64,000 nucleotides of DNA, taken from the NCBI GenBank assembly GCA_035286125.1, contig JAYKIS010000086.1, forward strand, positions 10,179-74,178, read 5' to 3'. The stretch is from VGJW01 sp035286125. Lineage in GTDB: Bacteria > Cyanobacteriota > Sericytochromatia > S15B-MN24 > VGJW01. Each line of letters opens with the position of its first letter. Position 1 is the first letter of the stretch. This document shows, in pieces, positions 9,217-18,161 of this stretch. The notes beneath the pieces were generated by a model. The model was not told where the DNA came from. It worked only from the letters and a program-made list of their open reading frames with translations, and made no database searches. Both the position numbers and the translations under genes were made by a program.

Positions 9217-10533
9217 TCAGGACCTTGCCGTGATCGGGTCGGCGGCAGCGGCCAGATCGGCCATGGCACGCTCGCCCTGGCGGCGACGGCGCTCGGCCTT
9301 GTCCCGGATGCGTTCCGGCCAGGCGTCAACCAGGCCCCAGTTGGCATTCATGGGCTGGAAGTGCGCGGGGTCGGCCGAAGCGACGTAGCGGGCCAAGGCC
9401 CCCAGCATCGTGGTGGTGGGCAGGACAAGGGGGGCGAATCCGCGCAGGACCCGACCCAGGTTGATGCCGGCGAGCAGGCCGGTGGCGGCGGCTTCCGTGT
9501 AGCCCTCGACCCCGATGAGGGTGCCCGCAAAAGCCTGGTCCGTACGGCCGCGGCGCAGCATGGTCGGCTCGAGGAAGGCCGGGCTGGCCAGGTAGGTGTT
9601 GCGGTGCATCACGCCCAGCCGGACGAACTCGGCCCCGGCCAGCCCCGGAATCATCGAGAACACCCGCTTCTGGTCACCCCACTTGAGTTGGGTCTGGAAG
9701 CCCACCAGGTTGAACATGTCGCCGGTCACGGTGTCCTGACGCAACTGCACGCAGGCGTAGGGCCAGCGGCCGGTACGGGGGTCCGTCAGGCCCACGGGCT
9801 TCATGGGGCCGTAGCGGAGGGTGTCCACGCCCCGTCGTGCCAGCACCTCGACCGGCAGGCAACCCTCGAAGAAAGCGACATCCTTCTCTTCCTCGAGGTG
9901 CAGGACGGTGTTCTCGGCCTCGACGAGGGCGGCATGAAATGCGGCATATTCTTCGCGGTTCATCGGGGCATTGAGGTAGGCTGCCTCGCCCTTGTCCCAG
10001 CGCGAGGCGACGAAGAGCCGGTCCATGTCGAGCGACTCGCGCGTCACCACGGGTGCGGCCGCGTCGAAGAAGTGCAGTTGGTCCACGCCTAGCTGGGCCT
10101 GCAGGTGTGCGGCAAGGTCCGGCGAAGTGAGGGGCCCGCTGGCGACGATGACGGGACCGTCGAGGGAGACGACCTCGTCACGAGAGAGACGCAGGTTCGG
10201 CAAGGAGGCAAGGCGACGTGTCACGGCGGCAGAGAAGACGTCCCGGTCCACGGCGAGTGCCGCGCCGGCAGGAACCCGGGCTTCCGCGGCCGCATCGAGG
10301 ATGACGGACCCGAGGTGGCGCATCTCGGCCTTGAGCAGGGCTGGCGCGCTGCCGGTGGTGTCCGACCCGAGCGAGTTGGAGCAGACCAGCTCCGCGAGGC
10401 CATCTCCCTTGTGCGCCGGTGTCGGCCGTGTGGGCCGCATCTCGTGCAGCACCACGTCCAGGCCTTGGCGTGCCAACTGCCACGCGGCCTCGCTGCCGGC
10501 GAGGCCACCCCCGACGACGTGGACGGTCGTCAT
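9217..10533 (-). CDS. trmFO: Methylenetetrahydrofolate-tRNA-(uracil-5-)-methyltransferase TrmFO
   Basis: TrmFO makes m5U54 in the T-loop of tRNA using methylene-tetrahydrofolate and FADH2. The 438-residue length is typical. The dinucleotide-binding motif VHVVGGGLAGSEAAWQLA opens the protein, and the conserved GLAELVCSNSLGSD segment with its Cys follows. Further family stretches are RYGPMKPVGLTDPRTG, VGFQTQLKWGDQKRVF and HFQPMNANWGL. The start overlaps the topA stop (ATGA), matching the topA-trmFO order found in Firmicutes and related lineages. The gene is read from the dprA-topA unit. A 64-base gap separates its stop from the KaiC-like gene. Confidence 0.97.
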   Translation of the reverse strand: MTTVHVVGGGLAGSEAAWQLARQGLDVVLHEMRPTRPTPAHKGDGLAELVCSNSLGSDTTGSAPALLKAEMRHLGSVILDAAAEARVPAGAALAVDRDVFSAAVTRRLASLPNLRLSRDEVVSLDGPVIVASGPLTSPDLAAHLQAQLGVDQLHFFDAAAPVVTRESLDMDRLFVASRWDKGEAAYLNAPMNREEYAAFHAALVEAENTVLHLEEEKDVAFFEGCLPVEVLARRGVDTLRYGPMKPVGLTDPRTGRWPYACVQLRQDTVTGDMFNLVGFQTQLKWGDQKRVFSMIPGLAGAEFVRLGVMHRNTYLASPAFLEPTMLRRGRTDQAFAGTLIGVEGYTEAAATGLLAGINLGRVLRGFAPLVLPTTTMLGALARYVASADPAHFQPMNANWGLVDAWPERIRDKAERRRRQGERAMADLAAAADPITARS

Positions 10534-12692
10534 GCCTTTGCCGGGGCTTCCCCGTCCTCGTCACCCGCCGCATCATCCTTCTTGCGGGTGGAGGGCATGT
10601 TGACGATTTGCTTGCACTCGACGACGGCACATTGCAGGTAGGGGCGGCGGCCCTTGGCCCGCGGGAACTTCTTGACCATCCAGGTGGCTCCGCACTTGGG
10701 ACAGGGGGTGTCCTGAGGTTCGCCCCAGCTGGTCCAGTTGCAGGCCGGGTAGGTATCGCAACCGAAGAAAACCTTGCCCATGCGGCTGGTCCGCTCGATG
10801 ACCTCGCCGGTGCAGCCCTCGCGCTTGCAGCGTTGGCCGGTGCGCTTGATGATGGGCGCGGTCGTCTTGCATTCGGGATAACCCTCGCAACCCAGGAACG
10901 ACCCACGCCAAGTGCTCTTGATCAGCATCTGGCGCCCGCAGTTCGGGCAGGTTTCGCCGGACGGCACGACGACGGCTTCCATCTCCTTCTCGGCCTTCTT
11001 GAGCGTCGCCATGAAGGGCTCGTAGAAGTCCCGGATCAGCGCGATCCATTCCCGGCCGCCATCCTCGATGGCGTCGAGGTCCTGCTCCATCCGTGACGTG
11101 AAGGACACATCGACGATGTCCGGGAAATGGGCGACCAGCTGGTCATTGACCCGGAAGCCGAGGTCGGTCGGATGCAGGGCTTTGCCTTCCCTCTCGACGT
11201 ACTTGCGATCCTGAATGGTCGTGATGGTGGCGGCATAGGTCGAGGGCCGACCGATGCCCTGCTCCTCGAGCGTCCGCACCAGGGTGGCCTCGGTGAATCG
11301 CGGGGGAGGCTGCGTGAAGTGCTGCACCGGGTCGAGCTTCTGGCACGCCAGCGTCTCGCCCTCGGCAAGCACAGGGAGCTTGACCAGCTTCTCGGCCACG
11401 GCATCTTCCTCGGCCGTGTCCTTGTAGGCCGCCTGGTAGCCCGCGAAGAGCACGCGGGTGTCGGTCGCCCTGAATGTGCCCTCGCCAGACGTGATATCGA
11501 CCGCCAGGGTCTCGAGTCGCGCATCGGCCATCTGCGAAGCGCAGAAGCGCTCCCAGATCAGCTTGTAGAGCTTCATCTGGTCAGCCGTCAGGATGCCCTT
11601 CAGCGTATCCGGCCGGCGGTGGATGCTGGTGGGGCGAATCGCCTCATGGGCTTCCTGGGCCGACTTTCGGCTGGTGTAGACACGGGCCTTGGCCGGGAGA
11701 TGGTCGGCGCCGTAAGTAGCCGTGATGAATTCCTTGGCCTCGACCTGGGCTTCCTGCGCGACGCGGACGGAGTCGGTACGCATGTAGGTGATCAGTCCGA
11801 CCGGTCCTTCCGAACCGAGTTCGACACCCTCATAGAGACCCTGCGCGATGTTCATCGTGCGCTTGACCGTGAAGCCGAGGCGGCGTGAGGCTTCCTGCTG
11901 GAGCGTCGAGGTCGTGAAGGGTGCAGCCGGCTTGCGGGTGCTGGGCTTCGTCGCGAGCTTGCCGACGGTGAACGGACCGGGCCGGACGGCCGCGACGATG
12001 GCTTCGGCCATGGCCGCGTCGCCGATGACGGGCTTCTCGCCCTTCCACCGGAACAACTCGGCCTCGAAGGCTTCCTTGCCCTTGAGCAGGGTGGCCGTCA
12101 GGGTCCAGTACTCGACAGGCACGAAGGCCAAGACCTCGCGCTCACGGTCGCAGATCAGGCGCACGGCCACGCTCTGCACCCGACCGGCCGAGAGGCCTCG
12201 CTGGACCTTTTGCCACAGCAGGGGCGATATCTTGTAGCCCACCAGCCTGTCGAGCACGCGCCTCGCCTGCTGGGCATCGACCCGATGCAGGTCGATGGCC
12301 CGGGGGTTCTTGACGGCGCGCTTGATGGCATCCGCGGTGATCTCGTTGAACTCGATCCGGTGGATGGGCAGTTCGCTGGCCTCGGGCGTACCCTTGAGGA
12401 TTTCGGACAGGTGCCAGGCAATCGCCTCGCCCTCCCGGTCCGGGTCAGGGGCCAGGAAGATCTTGCCGACGCCCTGGGCGGCTTCCTGCAGTTCGCGGAC
12501 CACCTTTTCCTTGTCGTCCATCACGACGTACTCAGGCATGAAGGTCTTGCGCCGGACTTCGACGCCCAGGCCCTTCTTGGGGAGGTCGCGGACGTGTCCG
12601 GCCGAGGCCTTCACGACGAAGTCCTTGCCGAGGATCTTGCTGATGGTCTTCGCCTTGGCGGGCGACTCCACGATGACGAGCGATTTGGCCAT
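10530..12692 (-). CDS. topA: DNA topoisomerase I (type IA)
   Basis: This 720-residue enzyme relaxes negative supercoils. The N-terminal Toprim domain (MAKSLVIVESPAKAKTISKI, then APDPDREGEAIAWHL) carries the acidic metal-binding residues. The active-site Tyr lies in GLITYMRTDSVR near residue 302. The C-terminus (~from 560) has three Cys4 zinc-ribbon modules of the CPNCG/CKREGC/CPKCGA type. The ATG at 12692 gives the canonical N-terminus; the open frame upstream overlaps dprA and is not coding. It starts 14 bases after the dprA stop and its own stop overlaps trmFO. This is a dprA-topA-trmFO unit as in Bacillus-type genomes. Confidence 0.98.
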   Translation of the reverse strand: MAKSLVIVESPAKAKTISKILGKDFVVKASAGHVRDLPKKGLGVEVRRKTFMPEYVVMDDKEKVVRELQEAAQGVGKIFLAPDPDREGEAIAWHLSEILKGTPEASELPIHRIEFNEITADAIKRAVKNPRAIDLHRVDAQQARRVLDRLVGYKISPLLWQKVQRGLSAGRVQSVAVRLICDREREVLAFVPVEYWTLTATLLKGKEAFEAELFRWKGEKPVIGDAAMAEAIVAAVRPGPFTVGKLATKPSTRKPAAPFTTSTLQQEASRRLGFTVKRTMNIAQGLYEGVELGSEGPVGLITYMRTDSVRVAQEAQVEAKEFITATYGADHLPAKARVYTSRKSAQEAHEAIRPTSIHRRPDTLKGILTADQMKLYKLIWERFCASQMADARLETLAVDITSGEGTFRATDTRVLFAGYQAAYKDTAEEDAVAEKLVKLPVLAEGETLACQKLDPVQHFTQPPPRFTEATLVRTLEEQGIGRPSTYAATITTIQDRKYVEREGKALHPTDLGFRVNDQLVAHFPDIVDVSFTSRMEQDLDAIEDGGREWIALIRDFYEPFMATLKKAEKEMEAVVVPSGETCPNCGRQMLIKSTWRGSFLGCEGYPECKTTAPIIKRTGQRCKREGCTGEVIERTSRMGKVFFGCDTYPACNWTSWGEPQDTPCPKCGATWMVKKFPRAKGRRPYLQCAVVECKQIVNMPSTRKKDDAAGDEDGEAPAKA

Positions 12693-12706
12693 GGGGCAAA
12701 GATACC

Positions 12707-13849
12707 CTATCGACGCGTGGTTGCGGTGCCGACGAACACGCAACGGCCCTCCCATCGGAGGGTTCCTTCGCGCAGGAGGGGGGCCAGCACGTCGTTCGTT
12801 CGTTCCTCGCTCCAACCCAGGCGTGCGGCCAAGGCGGCGGGTGCCAGAAGGTCGTGGCCCAACGCCGCGATCAGGCGGTGGCTGGCCTCGGCTGGCGTAG
12901 GGACCGTGGTGCACGGCGTGCCGGGCGCGGCGGCTTGCCAGCCCAATTCTCCGAGGAGGTCCTGCGCGTCCGCGATGACGGGTGCGCCATCCTCGGCGGC
13001 CTGTCGGCTGCCGGCGAAGCTTGGAAAACCCGCGGGCCCCTCGAGAACGAAGGCCGGTATGCCCAACTCGGCCGCGAGGCCCAGGGTGTGCAGGGCTCCG
13101 CTTCGCGCGGGGGCCTCCGTGACCACGACGGCGTCGGCCATCGCCGCGACCAACCGGTTGCGTGCGAGGAAGCCGCCCTGGCCCATGCCGCGTCCCGGCG
13201 CGCGTTCGGACAGCCACGTGCCGCCGGCCTCGAGGATGCGACGAGCCAGCCAGCGGTTGGCGGGCGGCCATGGCGCATCAATGGGCGTGCCGAATACGGC
13301 AATCGTGTGGCCCTGGGCCTCGAGCGCGCCTTCGTGAGCTGCCCCGTCGATACCCTCTGCAAGGCCGGAAACGATGGTGATGCCGAGATCGGCCAGCGTT
13401 CGGGCAAGCAGGCGGGTACGCGAGCAGCCGTGGCGTGTCGCGCGGCGAGTGCCCACGATGGCGATCGCAGGATTTCCGTCGCGTCGCGGTTGGCCGCGTC
13501 CGAAGGCGACGAGCGGGGGATCGGCAAGGCGTTGCCAACCTCCCGGGTAGCCGGGCATGCCGGCCATCGTCGGCCAGATGCCCTGACTCAGCAGTCCGTC
13601 GAGGACGGCCCCGGGTCGATGCCCGGCTCGGGCGCGGGTCAGATCGCGGATCGGGCCCTGCCTGACGCCTGTGACCTGCATCAGGACGTCCGGAGGAGCC
13701 TCGAGGATGGCCCTTGCACTGCCCAAGGCCTGTCGGAGCCGAACGAGCGTCCGGTTGCCCAGACCCTCGATGGTGGCGAGGGTGCAGGCTGCGGCGATCT
13801 CGCGGGCTCGCTCTTCGGCCCGGAAGTTGCCAGCATTTGCGTTCGTCAA
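12707..13849 (-). CDS. dprA: DNA-processing protein DprA/Smf
   Basis: DprA loads RecA on incoming single-stranded DNA during natural transformation. The 380-residue product has an N-terminal helical region (residues ~15-75), a Rossmann fold (IAIVGTRRATRHG, VSGLAEGIDGAAHEGALEA, TIAVFGTPID) and a C-terminal winged-helix-like DML1 domain (~310-370). The start is a TTG at 13849 with a strong ribosome-binding site (AAGGAGG, 4 bases away). The usual G-S-R of the phosphate-binding loop is GTR here, which is common. It heads the dprA-topA-trmFO unit, downstream of the lipoprotein terminator. Confidence 0.94.
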   Translation of the reverse strand: MTNANAGNFRAEERAREIAAACTLATIEGLGNRTLVRLRQALGSARAILEAPPDVLMQVTGVRQGPIRDLTRARAGHRPGAVLDGLLSQGIWPTMAGMPGYPGGWQRLADPPLVAFGRGQPRRDGNPAIAIVGTRRATRHGCSRTRLLARTLADLGITIVSGLAEGIDGAAHEGALEAQGHTIAVFGTPIDAPWPPANRWLARRILEAGGTWLSERAPGRGMGQGGFLARNRLVAAMADAVVVTEAPARSGALHTLGLAAELGIPAFVLEGPAGFPSFAGSRQAAEDGAPVIADAQDLLGELGWQAAAPGTPCTTVPTPAEASHRLIAALGHDLLAPAALAARLGWSEERTNDVLAPLLREGTLRWEGRCVFVGTATTRR

Positions 13850-13865
13850 TTCGCCTCCTTGCGTG

Positions 13866-13902
13866 AACCGGCCCGGCTCCCCGTGGGGGAACCGGGCCGG
13901 TT
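13866..13902 (-). terminator. Hairpin terminator after the small lipoprotein gene
   Basis: A 17-base inverted repeat (AACCGGCCCGGCTCCCC against its complement, one G-T mismatch) encloses a 3-base loop. It lies 25 bases after the stop at 13927 and 17 bases before the dprA start. There is no clear T tract, so it may attenuate rather than terminate. Confidence 0.65.
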
Positions 13903-13926
13903 GGATGGAAATCCGTGACCGAAGGC

Positions 13927-14214
13927 CTAGTGGTCCTTCTTTTCGCCGTGAGCGCCATCCTCGCCGTCATGGCTGTGCTCGGGCGTACCGGCGGCATGGT
14001 CGTGATCCGCAGGGGCCTCGGCTTCGCCGGTGGCCGACTGGGTGTTCATGTCGGCACCGCTGGCGGCTTCGGAGGTCGTCTCGCTGTCGGTGGCCATCTC
14101 GGTGGTCTCGGTGGCGGCACCGGTCTCGCCGGCTTCTTCGGCTTTCTTCTCGCAGCCGCTGACGGCGACCAGGGACAGGGCCATCAAGCCCGCGAGCAGC
14201 GTCTTCCGGAACAT
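13927..14214 (-). CDS. Small His-rich acidic lipoprotein
   Basis: The 95-residue product begins with a classical lipoprotein signal (MFRKTLLAGLMALSLVAVSGC, lipobox VSGC), so the mature protein starts at about Cys21. The mature part is low-complexity, rich in Ala, Glu and Thr, then a His-rich tail (DHDHAAGTPEHSHDGEDGAH). His-rich tails of this kind can bind metals such as Zn, Ni or Cu; that is inference. No domain is recognisable. It has its own hairpin terminator downstream and stands apart from dprA. Confidence 0.85.
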   Translation of the reverse strand: MFRKTLLAGLMALSLVAVSGCEKKAEEAGETGAATETTEMATDSETTSEAASGADMNTQSATGEAEAPADHDHAAGTPEHSHDGEDGAHGEKKDH

Positions 14215-14307
14215 GGGGTTTTCCTTTCGGGGTGGGGTGGAGACAGCGGATGCGCCATGATGACGAGTTCTCGACCCGCGCGTGAGGCGATCATGACGAG
14301 AGTTCGG

Positions 14308-14604
14308 TCAGGGCTTGCTGGCAGCCTTGCGCTGCTCGATGAGCCAGCAGTTCGGACCCCTGGAATTGTAATCCTCGATCAACATGTCGAGGGCAGCACG
14401 CATCAGCTCGGACTTGCCGATCTTCTCCTTGTAGCCGTTCTTGCCGATGCGCAGCTCCAGCATGATGATGTCCAGCTTCGTCAGCTGTTCCTCGGAGAAG
14501 TAAAAGGTGGCGCGCTGGTTGAACTCGGCACTTTCTCCAGGGCCGCCGGCACCCTCCTCGGGGTCGCCAGCCGCGCCTTGGGAGTTCTTGCGGGCCTTGT
14601 TCAT
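14308..14604 (-). CDS. Small protein with ribbon-helix-helix-like region
   Basis: This is a 98-residue soluble protein. The first ~28 residues are disordered and charged. The central part (RATFYFSEEQLTKLDIIMLE, then GKSELMRAALDMLIEDY) has the strand-helix-helix pattern of ribbon-helix-helix (CopG/Arc-like) DNA-binding proteins, with alternating residues RATFYF as the candidate DNA-contacting strand. A role as a small repressor, perhaps plasmid- or toxin-antitoxin-like, is possible, but no toxin gene adjoins. An AAGGAAG ribosome-binding site precedes the ATG. The sequence is less GC-rich in its codons than most neighbours. Confidence 0.78.
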   Translation of the reverse strand: MNKARKNSQGAAGDPEEGAGGPGESAEFNQRATFYFSEEQLTKLDIIMLELRIGKNGYKEKIGKSELMRAALDMLIEDYNSRGPNCWLIEQRKAASKP

Positions 14605-14880
14605 GGGACTTCCTTACTATACCAAGCTGTTGCCAAGGACACCCTGCATGGGTGTTGCTGTGGTGATGTTAGGGAGTCGCTGCGGCGCGCGTAAGTAAAC
14701 TTCGTCACATGCTGGCGAGCCTGAAAATCTAGTCGTGACGCGGCTCACAACCCTGTCGACGAGGATCCGGGGATGATGCTTGCGTGTGGGTCGGCGTGCC
14801 CGGCCGGCCGGGATACGTTGGGCCGGGCAAGGGTATAGTGCGATGCGCGGCACCATGGCGTGGCCGCAGTGGAGGGACGC

Positions 14881-15696
14881 GTGGTGCAGCGGGTCGAGCG
14901 GCGTACCCGGATGACGGGGCTCATCCTGCCCATGGCCGTCGGTTGCGCGCTCTTGGCCGGTTGCGAGGCTTTCCGCATCGGCAATCCCGCCTTGCCCAAG
15001 GCGCGCCTGCTGGCCGTCGCGCAGACGCAAGTCGTGACGGTGCGCATCACGATGGACCCGGCTTCGACCGTCAGTGAACCCCAGTTCACCTTTGTCAGCC
15101 AGCCTGAGACCATCCAGGTCGTCGTGTCGCCATTCCCTGGTGATGCCATTCCCGGGGTGCGCCTCAACGCTTTCTCCATCAGTTGGTTCGACAGCGCGGC
15201 GTCGCCCATCGATCCGTTGGTGATCCAGCCTTGGAACCAAGGCCTTTCCCTTTACATGCAGCGGCCCGGTCTGGCCGGTGGCGCGGGTGGCGCTGCGGGC
15301 GGCGCTGCGGGCGGCGCTGCAGGTGGCGCGGCAGGTGGCGCGGCAGGTGGCGCGGCGGGCGGTGCGGCGGGCGGTGCGGGTGCCGGCGCGGGCGGCGCTG
15401 CTGGCGGCGCTGCCGGTGGTGCTGCGGGTGGCGCGGCCGGCGGACAGACGCTTGAGATACCGCTGGTTCGCAGCGATGTCGTCAAGTTCGGCGTGGACAA
15501 CGGGTATCGCGTCAACCCGCTGACGGGGCGGCTGGTGCCCAAGCTTGATGCCTGGTCCCAAAACCTGACGGCCCAGATTTCGTTCTCGGGACGCGATGAC
15601 AACGGCTATCCGCTCTCGGACCTCTCGGCCCGACTGGCCGTCCGGTTCGTCGCCGGGATGCAAGGGGAGAATGCAGCCCCTGCGGGAGGCAACTGA
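14881..15696 (+). CDS. Lipoprotein with a Gly-Gly-Ala-Ala repeat tract
   Basis: Translation most likely starts at the GTG at 14881, preceded by GGAGGG with 4 bases spacing; an ATG at 14911 is the alternative. The signal MTGLILPMAVGCALLAGC ends in the lipobox LAGC. After a beta-rich segment of ~105 residues comes a ~55-residue tract of (GGAA)n, then a ~75-residue C-terminal domain (TLEIPLVRSDVVKFGVDNGY). No family is recognised. A TATAGT box lies at 14834-14839 but has no convincing -35. The stop overlaps the next lipoprotein start (TGATG), so the pair is coupled and probably forms a surface complex. Confidence 0.83.
   Translation: MVQRVERRTRMTGLILPMAVGCALLAGCEAFRIGNPALPKARLLAVAQTQVVTVRITMDPASTVSEPQFTFVSQPETIQVVVSPFPGDAIPGVRLNAFSISWFDSAASPIDPLVIQPWNQGLSLYMQRPGLAGGAGGAAGGAAGGAAGGAAGGAAGGAAGGAAGGAGAGAGGAAGGAAGGAAGGAAGGQTLEIPLVRSDVVKFGVDNGYRVNPLTGRLVPKLDAWSQNLTAQISFSGRDDNGYPLSDLSARLAVRFVAGMQGENAAPAGGN
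15277..15443 (+). repeat. In-frame 12-base tandem repeat encoding (GGAA)n
   Basis: The tract consists of about 13 imperfect copies of a 12-base unit of the form GGTGGCGCGGCA. The units vary at third positions, so the protein repeat is better conserved than the DNA. It forms a flexible linker between the two globular parts of the lipoprotein. Copy number could vary between strains. Confidence 0.9.
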
Positions 15697-16754
15697 TGGT
15701 CGGTCCGCGCGTGCGGGGGGCCCTGGGCACCGCCGTCCTCCTTGGTGTCGTGGGTTGCGACCAGGTGGCGACCCAGACCGCCTTCCTGGACCCTTTCCTT
15801 TTCCCCGAGCGCAGCCCCGAGGCCGTGCCGTTTCCGGCGCCCTCGGGACGTACGGGCGTCGTCACCGGCTTTGTCAAGGATGCCAATGGCAATCCCATCG
15901 CGGGCGTCAAGGTCTCCAACGGCTCGGTGTTCACCTACACCGGCAACGGTGTGGACGCCACGACCTTCGACATGGGCCTCAAGGCAGACGGCAAGCCGCG
16001 CCAGAACTCGGCTTCGGATCCGATTGTCCGCAACAAGGTGACGCCGGCCAAGGGCCAATTCGTGCTGGCCGGACTGCCCTTGCCCGAGTCAGGTCTCGGT
16101 AGCGTCACGTTGTCCTTCACGTTCGATGAGGTCCTTGTCACCCGGCAGGCCGAAGTCCGGACGGCGACCTTCTCGGCGGATATCCCGGCCAGTGCCTCGG
16201 TGACGGTCGAAGGCGCCTTTCAGCCGGTCCTGGTGCCCTTCGGCATCCCGGCCCTGCAGGGCGACATCACCCTTCCCCTGGCCCTGCCGGCCCAGAGTGG
16301 CGGTGCCGAGGCCGCGCGGGTATCCCTGTATGCCCCCGAGTCGCTCGCGTGCGTCGTCGAAGGGAAGTCCGAGCCCACCTTTCCCGTGACAGGTTCACGC
16401 GTGGCCTTTGGCCTGCGCAATCTGCCAGGCGGCAAGGCGGCCATCATCAACGGCATCCGTGTCGAGGTCCGGACACTGGACGGCCAGTTCGTCGTCCAGA
16501 CGACGCAACCGGTTGATTCGGTCCTGCTCGACAATGGCGAAGTCAGCCGTAGCAGTGCCTTGGCCCAGGTGACAGCGGACCTCGCCATCAAGGAACTCGG
16601 CAGGGAAGGCAACCCCTCGCTTGTCATCGCCAAGGTTTTCTTCCTGAAGGATGACGGCTCGGATCTGCGGGGTGCCGACGGGCAGTCGCTCGTGCGCAAT
16701 ATCCCGATCAGGATTGTCCGCACACCTGAGACGACTCCAGCCGCCACCCCCTAG
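15696..16754 (+). CDS. Lipoprotein with carboxypeptidase-regulatory-like beta domain
   Basis: This 352-residue lipoprotein has the signal MVGPRVRGALGTAVLLGVVGC (lipobox VVGC). Residues ~52-180 contain GVVTGFVKDANGNPIAGVKV, a clear match to the repeated motif of carboxypeptidase-regulatory-like/Ig-like domains found in many surface proteins. The rest (~180-345) is beta-rich without a recognised family. The ATG shares its A with the TGA of the preceding lipoprotein gene. The stop faces the lptA stop 15 bases away. An adhesin or scaffold role at the outer membrane is plausible but unproven. Confidence 0.85.
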   Translation: MVGPRVRGALGTAVLLGVVGCDQVATQTAFLDPFLFPERSPEAVPFPAPSGRTGVVTGFVKDANGNPIAGVKVSNGSVFTYTGNGVDATTFDMGLKADGKPRQNSASDPIVRNKVTPAKGQFVLAGLPLPESGLGSVTLSFTFDEVLVTRQAEVRTATFSADIPASASVTVEGAFQPVLVPFGIPALQGDITLPLALPAQSGGAEAARVSLYAPESLACVVEGKSEPTFPVTGSRVAFGLRNLPGGKAAIINGIRVEVRTLDGQFVVQTTQPVDSVLLDNGEVSRSSALAQVTADLAIKELGREGNPSLVIAKVFFLKDDGSDLRGADGQSLVRNIPIRIVRTPETTPAATP

Positions 16755-16769
16755 CGCGTCGCGCAGGGT

Positions 16770-18161
16770 TCAGTTGCTGTCGAGGTCGAACTCGGTCTCT
16801 ACCTGGGTTCCGGAGGCGCCAAAGGCTTCGAAGCGGTCCTGTTCCGTGTGGAAGATGGCCTTCTGGGCCCTCATGAAGCTGCCGTCGTCCCGCTGGACGA
16901 GGACGTCCTGCGTGATCGTGATGGTCTGGTCGCTGTCCTTGTAGTCGGCTCGCCGGCCCGTGACCCGTCTACCTTTCTGGGCAACGGTCACCATGCTGCC
17001 GGTAATCGTCGCGTCGCTGGTGCGCTGGTCGACGACGAGATGGTCGCCGATGATGACGGTGCGCTCACCAAGGGCCTTGTCCCGATCGGCATCGGGTTGG
17101 CTGGTGTCGACGATGCCTTCCCGCGACAGCCAGTCGCCCTTGATCTGCGTCAGGACCACGTGGTCGTCGAGCGTGACGGTCTGCTTTGCGTGATCCACGC
17201 GCGCCCGATCTCCCGTGGCGTGCTTCTCGCGCTGGATGAAGCGGACCTTGCCGGTGAAGGCCGCGTCCTTCGTCCGGGCCTGGTAATCCATGTGATCGGC
17301 CCGGATGACCATGTCCTCCTTGCGGAAGGCGTTGCGCAGCTTGGACTTGCGGCTCGGGTCGTCCGGGCGGGCCGCCGGATTGCCTACCCGAACCAGCTCT
17401 ACGTCTCCGTCGACGGTGATGAGCCGACGATCGTGCTCGTTGCGCATCCGCAGGCCTTGTACCGTCGTGCGCGGCTCACCCTTCTGGTCCTGCACCAGCT
17501 CGAAGGGCACGTCGATGGTCGTGACCCGGGCCTTCTGGTCATAGCGGGCCTCACTGGTCGCGATGACGCTGTCCGACTGGTGGATGCGCACGTTGCCCTT
17601 GACCAGGGCCAGGCGGGTCGCCCGATCGTAACGGACCTGGTCCGAGAGGATTCGGACCGTGCCTTCGGGCAGCGGATCGCCCGGCGGCCGAACCTTGAGG
17701 GCACGGATGGGCGGCAAGGGAGGGTAGGAGACGACCGGCATCGGCGGAGGCAGGGGTACGGTTCCGCCCGGCAGCGCCGGGGGCAGGGGCAGCGGCGAGG
17801 CCGCCAGCGCCGGGGGCAGATTGCGCGGCGCCGGGACAGCGGGAGGCAGGATGCGGGGGCGCAGGGTCGGCTCCGGGGACGTCGGCCTGCCGGGTGGCGC
17901 AGCGGCGGGCACCGAGGCGGGGCGTGCCGACGGGGTCGGCATGGGGCCAGCTGCCTGCGGGGTGAAGCGCGTAGCGGGCACGGGCATTACCGAACCCGTC
18001 GTTGGCGCCGGAGGAGCAGGCCGACGCGGAGCTTCCGGGGCATCCGGAAGATCGTGGGCAAGGACCTTGCCATCGCGCAAGCCCGGCTCAGGGGCGAACG
18101 GCACCAGCAGTGTGGCCAGGCCCAGTCGCAACGCGAGCCGCAGGATCGTGCGTGCCTTCAC
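16770..18161 (-). CDS. lptA: LptA/OstA-like periplasmic LPS transport protein with long proline-rich linker
   Basis: This 463-residue exported protein carries LPS between the inner- and outer-membrane parts of the Lpt machine. A hydrophobic N-terminus (TILRLALRLGLATLLVPF) is followed by ~130 residues rich in Pro and Ala. Two or more OstA-like repeats then run from ~165 to the end (ILSDQVRYDRATRLALVKGN, MVIRADHMDYQARTKDAAF), the beta-jelly-roll strands typical of LptA. Standard LptA is ~180 residues, so the linker and duplicated repeats are unusual. The GTG start overlaps the lptC stop (GTGA). The gene is last in lnt-lptC-lptA. Confidence 0.85.
   Translation of the reverse strand: MKARTILRLALRLGLATLLVPFAPEPGLRDGKVLAHDLPDAPEAPRRPAPPAPTTGSVMPVPATRFTPQAAGPMPTPSARPASVPAAAPPGRPTSPEPTLRPRILPPAVPAPRNLPPALAASPLPLPPALPGGTVPLPPPMPVVSYPPLPPIRALKVRPPGDPLPEGTVRILSDQVRYDRATRLALVKGNVRIHQSDSVIATSEARYDQKARVTTIDVPFELVQDQKGEPRTTVQGLRMRNEHDRRLITVDGDVELVRVGNPAARPDDPSRKSKLRNAFRKEDMVIRADHMDYQARTKDAAFTGKVRFIQREKHATGDRARVDHAKQTVTLDDHVVLTQIKGDWLSREGIVDTSQPDADRDKALGERTVIIGDHLVVDQRTSDATITGSMVTVAQKGRRVTGRRADYKDSDQTITITQDVLVQRDDGSFMRAQKAIFHTEQDRFEAFGASGTQVETEFDLDSN

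Noticed and set aside
14616..14621. TATAGT on the minus strand as a promoter for the ribbon-helix-helix-like gene
   Set aside because: It is only about 12 bases from the ATG, so the start would fall inside the ribosome-binding site, and no -35 exists at proper spacing.
15277..15443. Tandem repeats considered as a CRISPR array
   Set aside because: The units are contiguous, 12 bases, in frame and encode GGAA; there are no spacers.
14617..15663. 348-codon minus-strand frame opposite the (GGAA)n lipoprotein
   Set aside because: Its Ala/Thr/Arg repeats are simply the complement of the tandem tract; the plus strand has a lipobox and ribosome-binding site.
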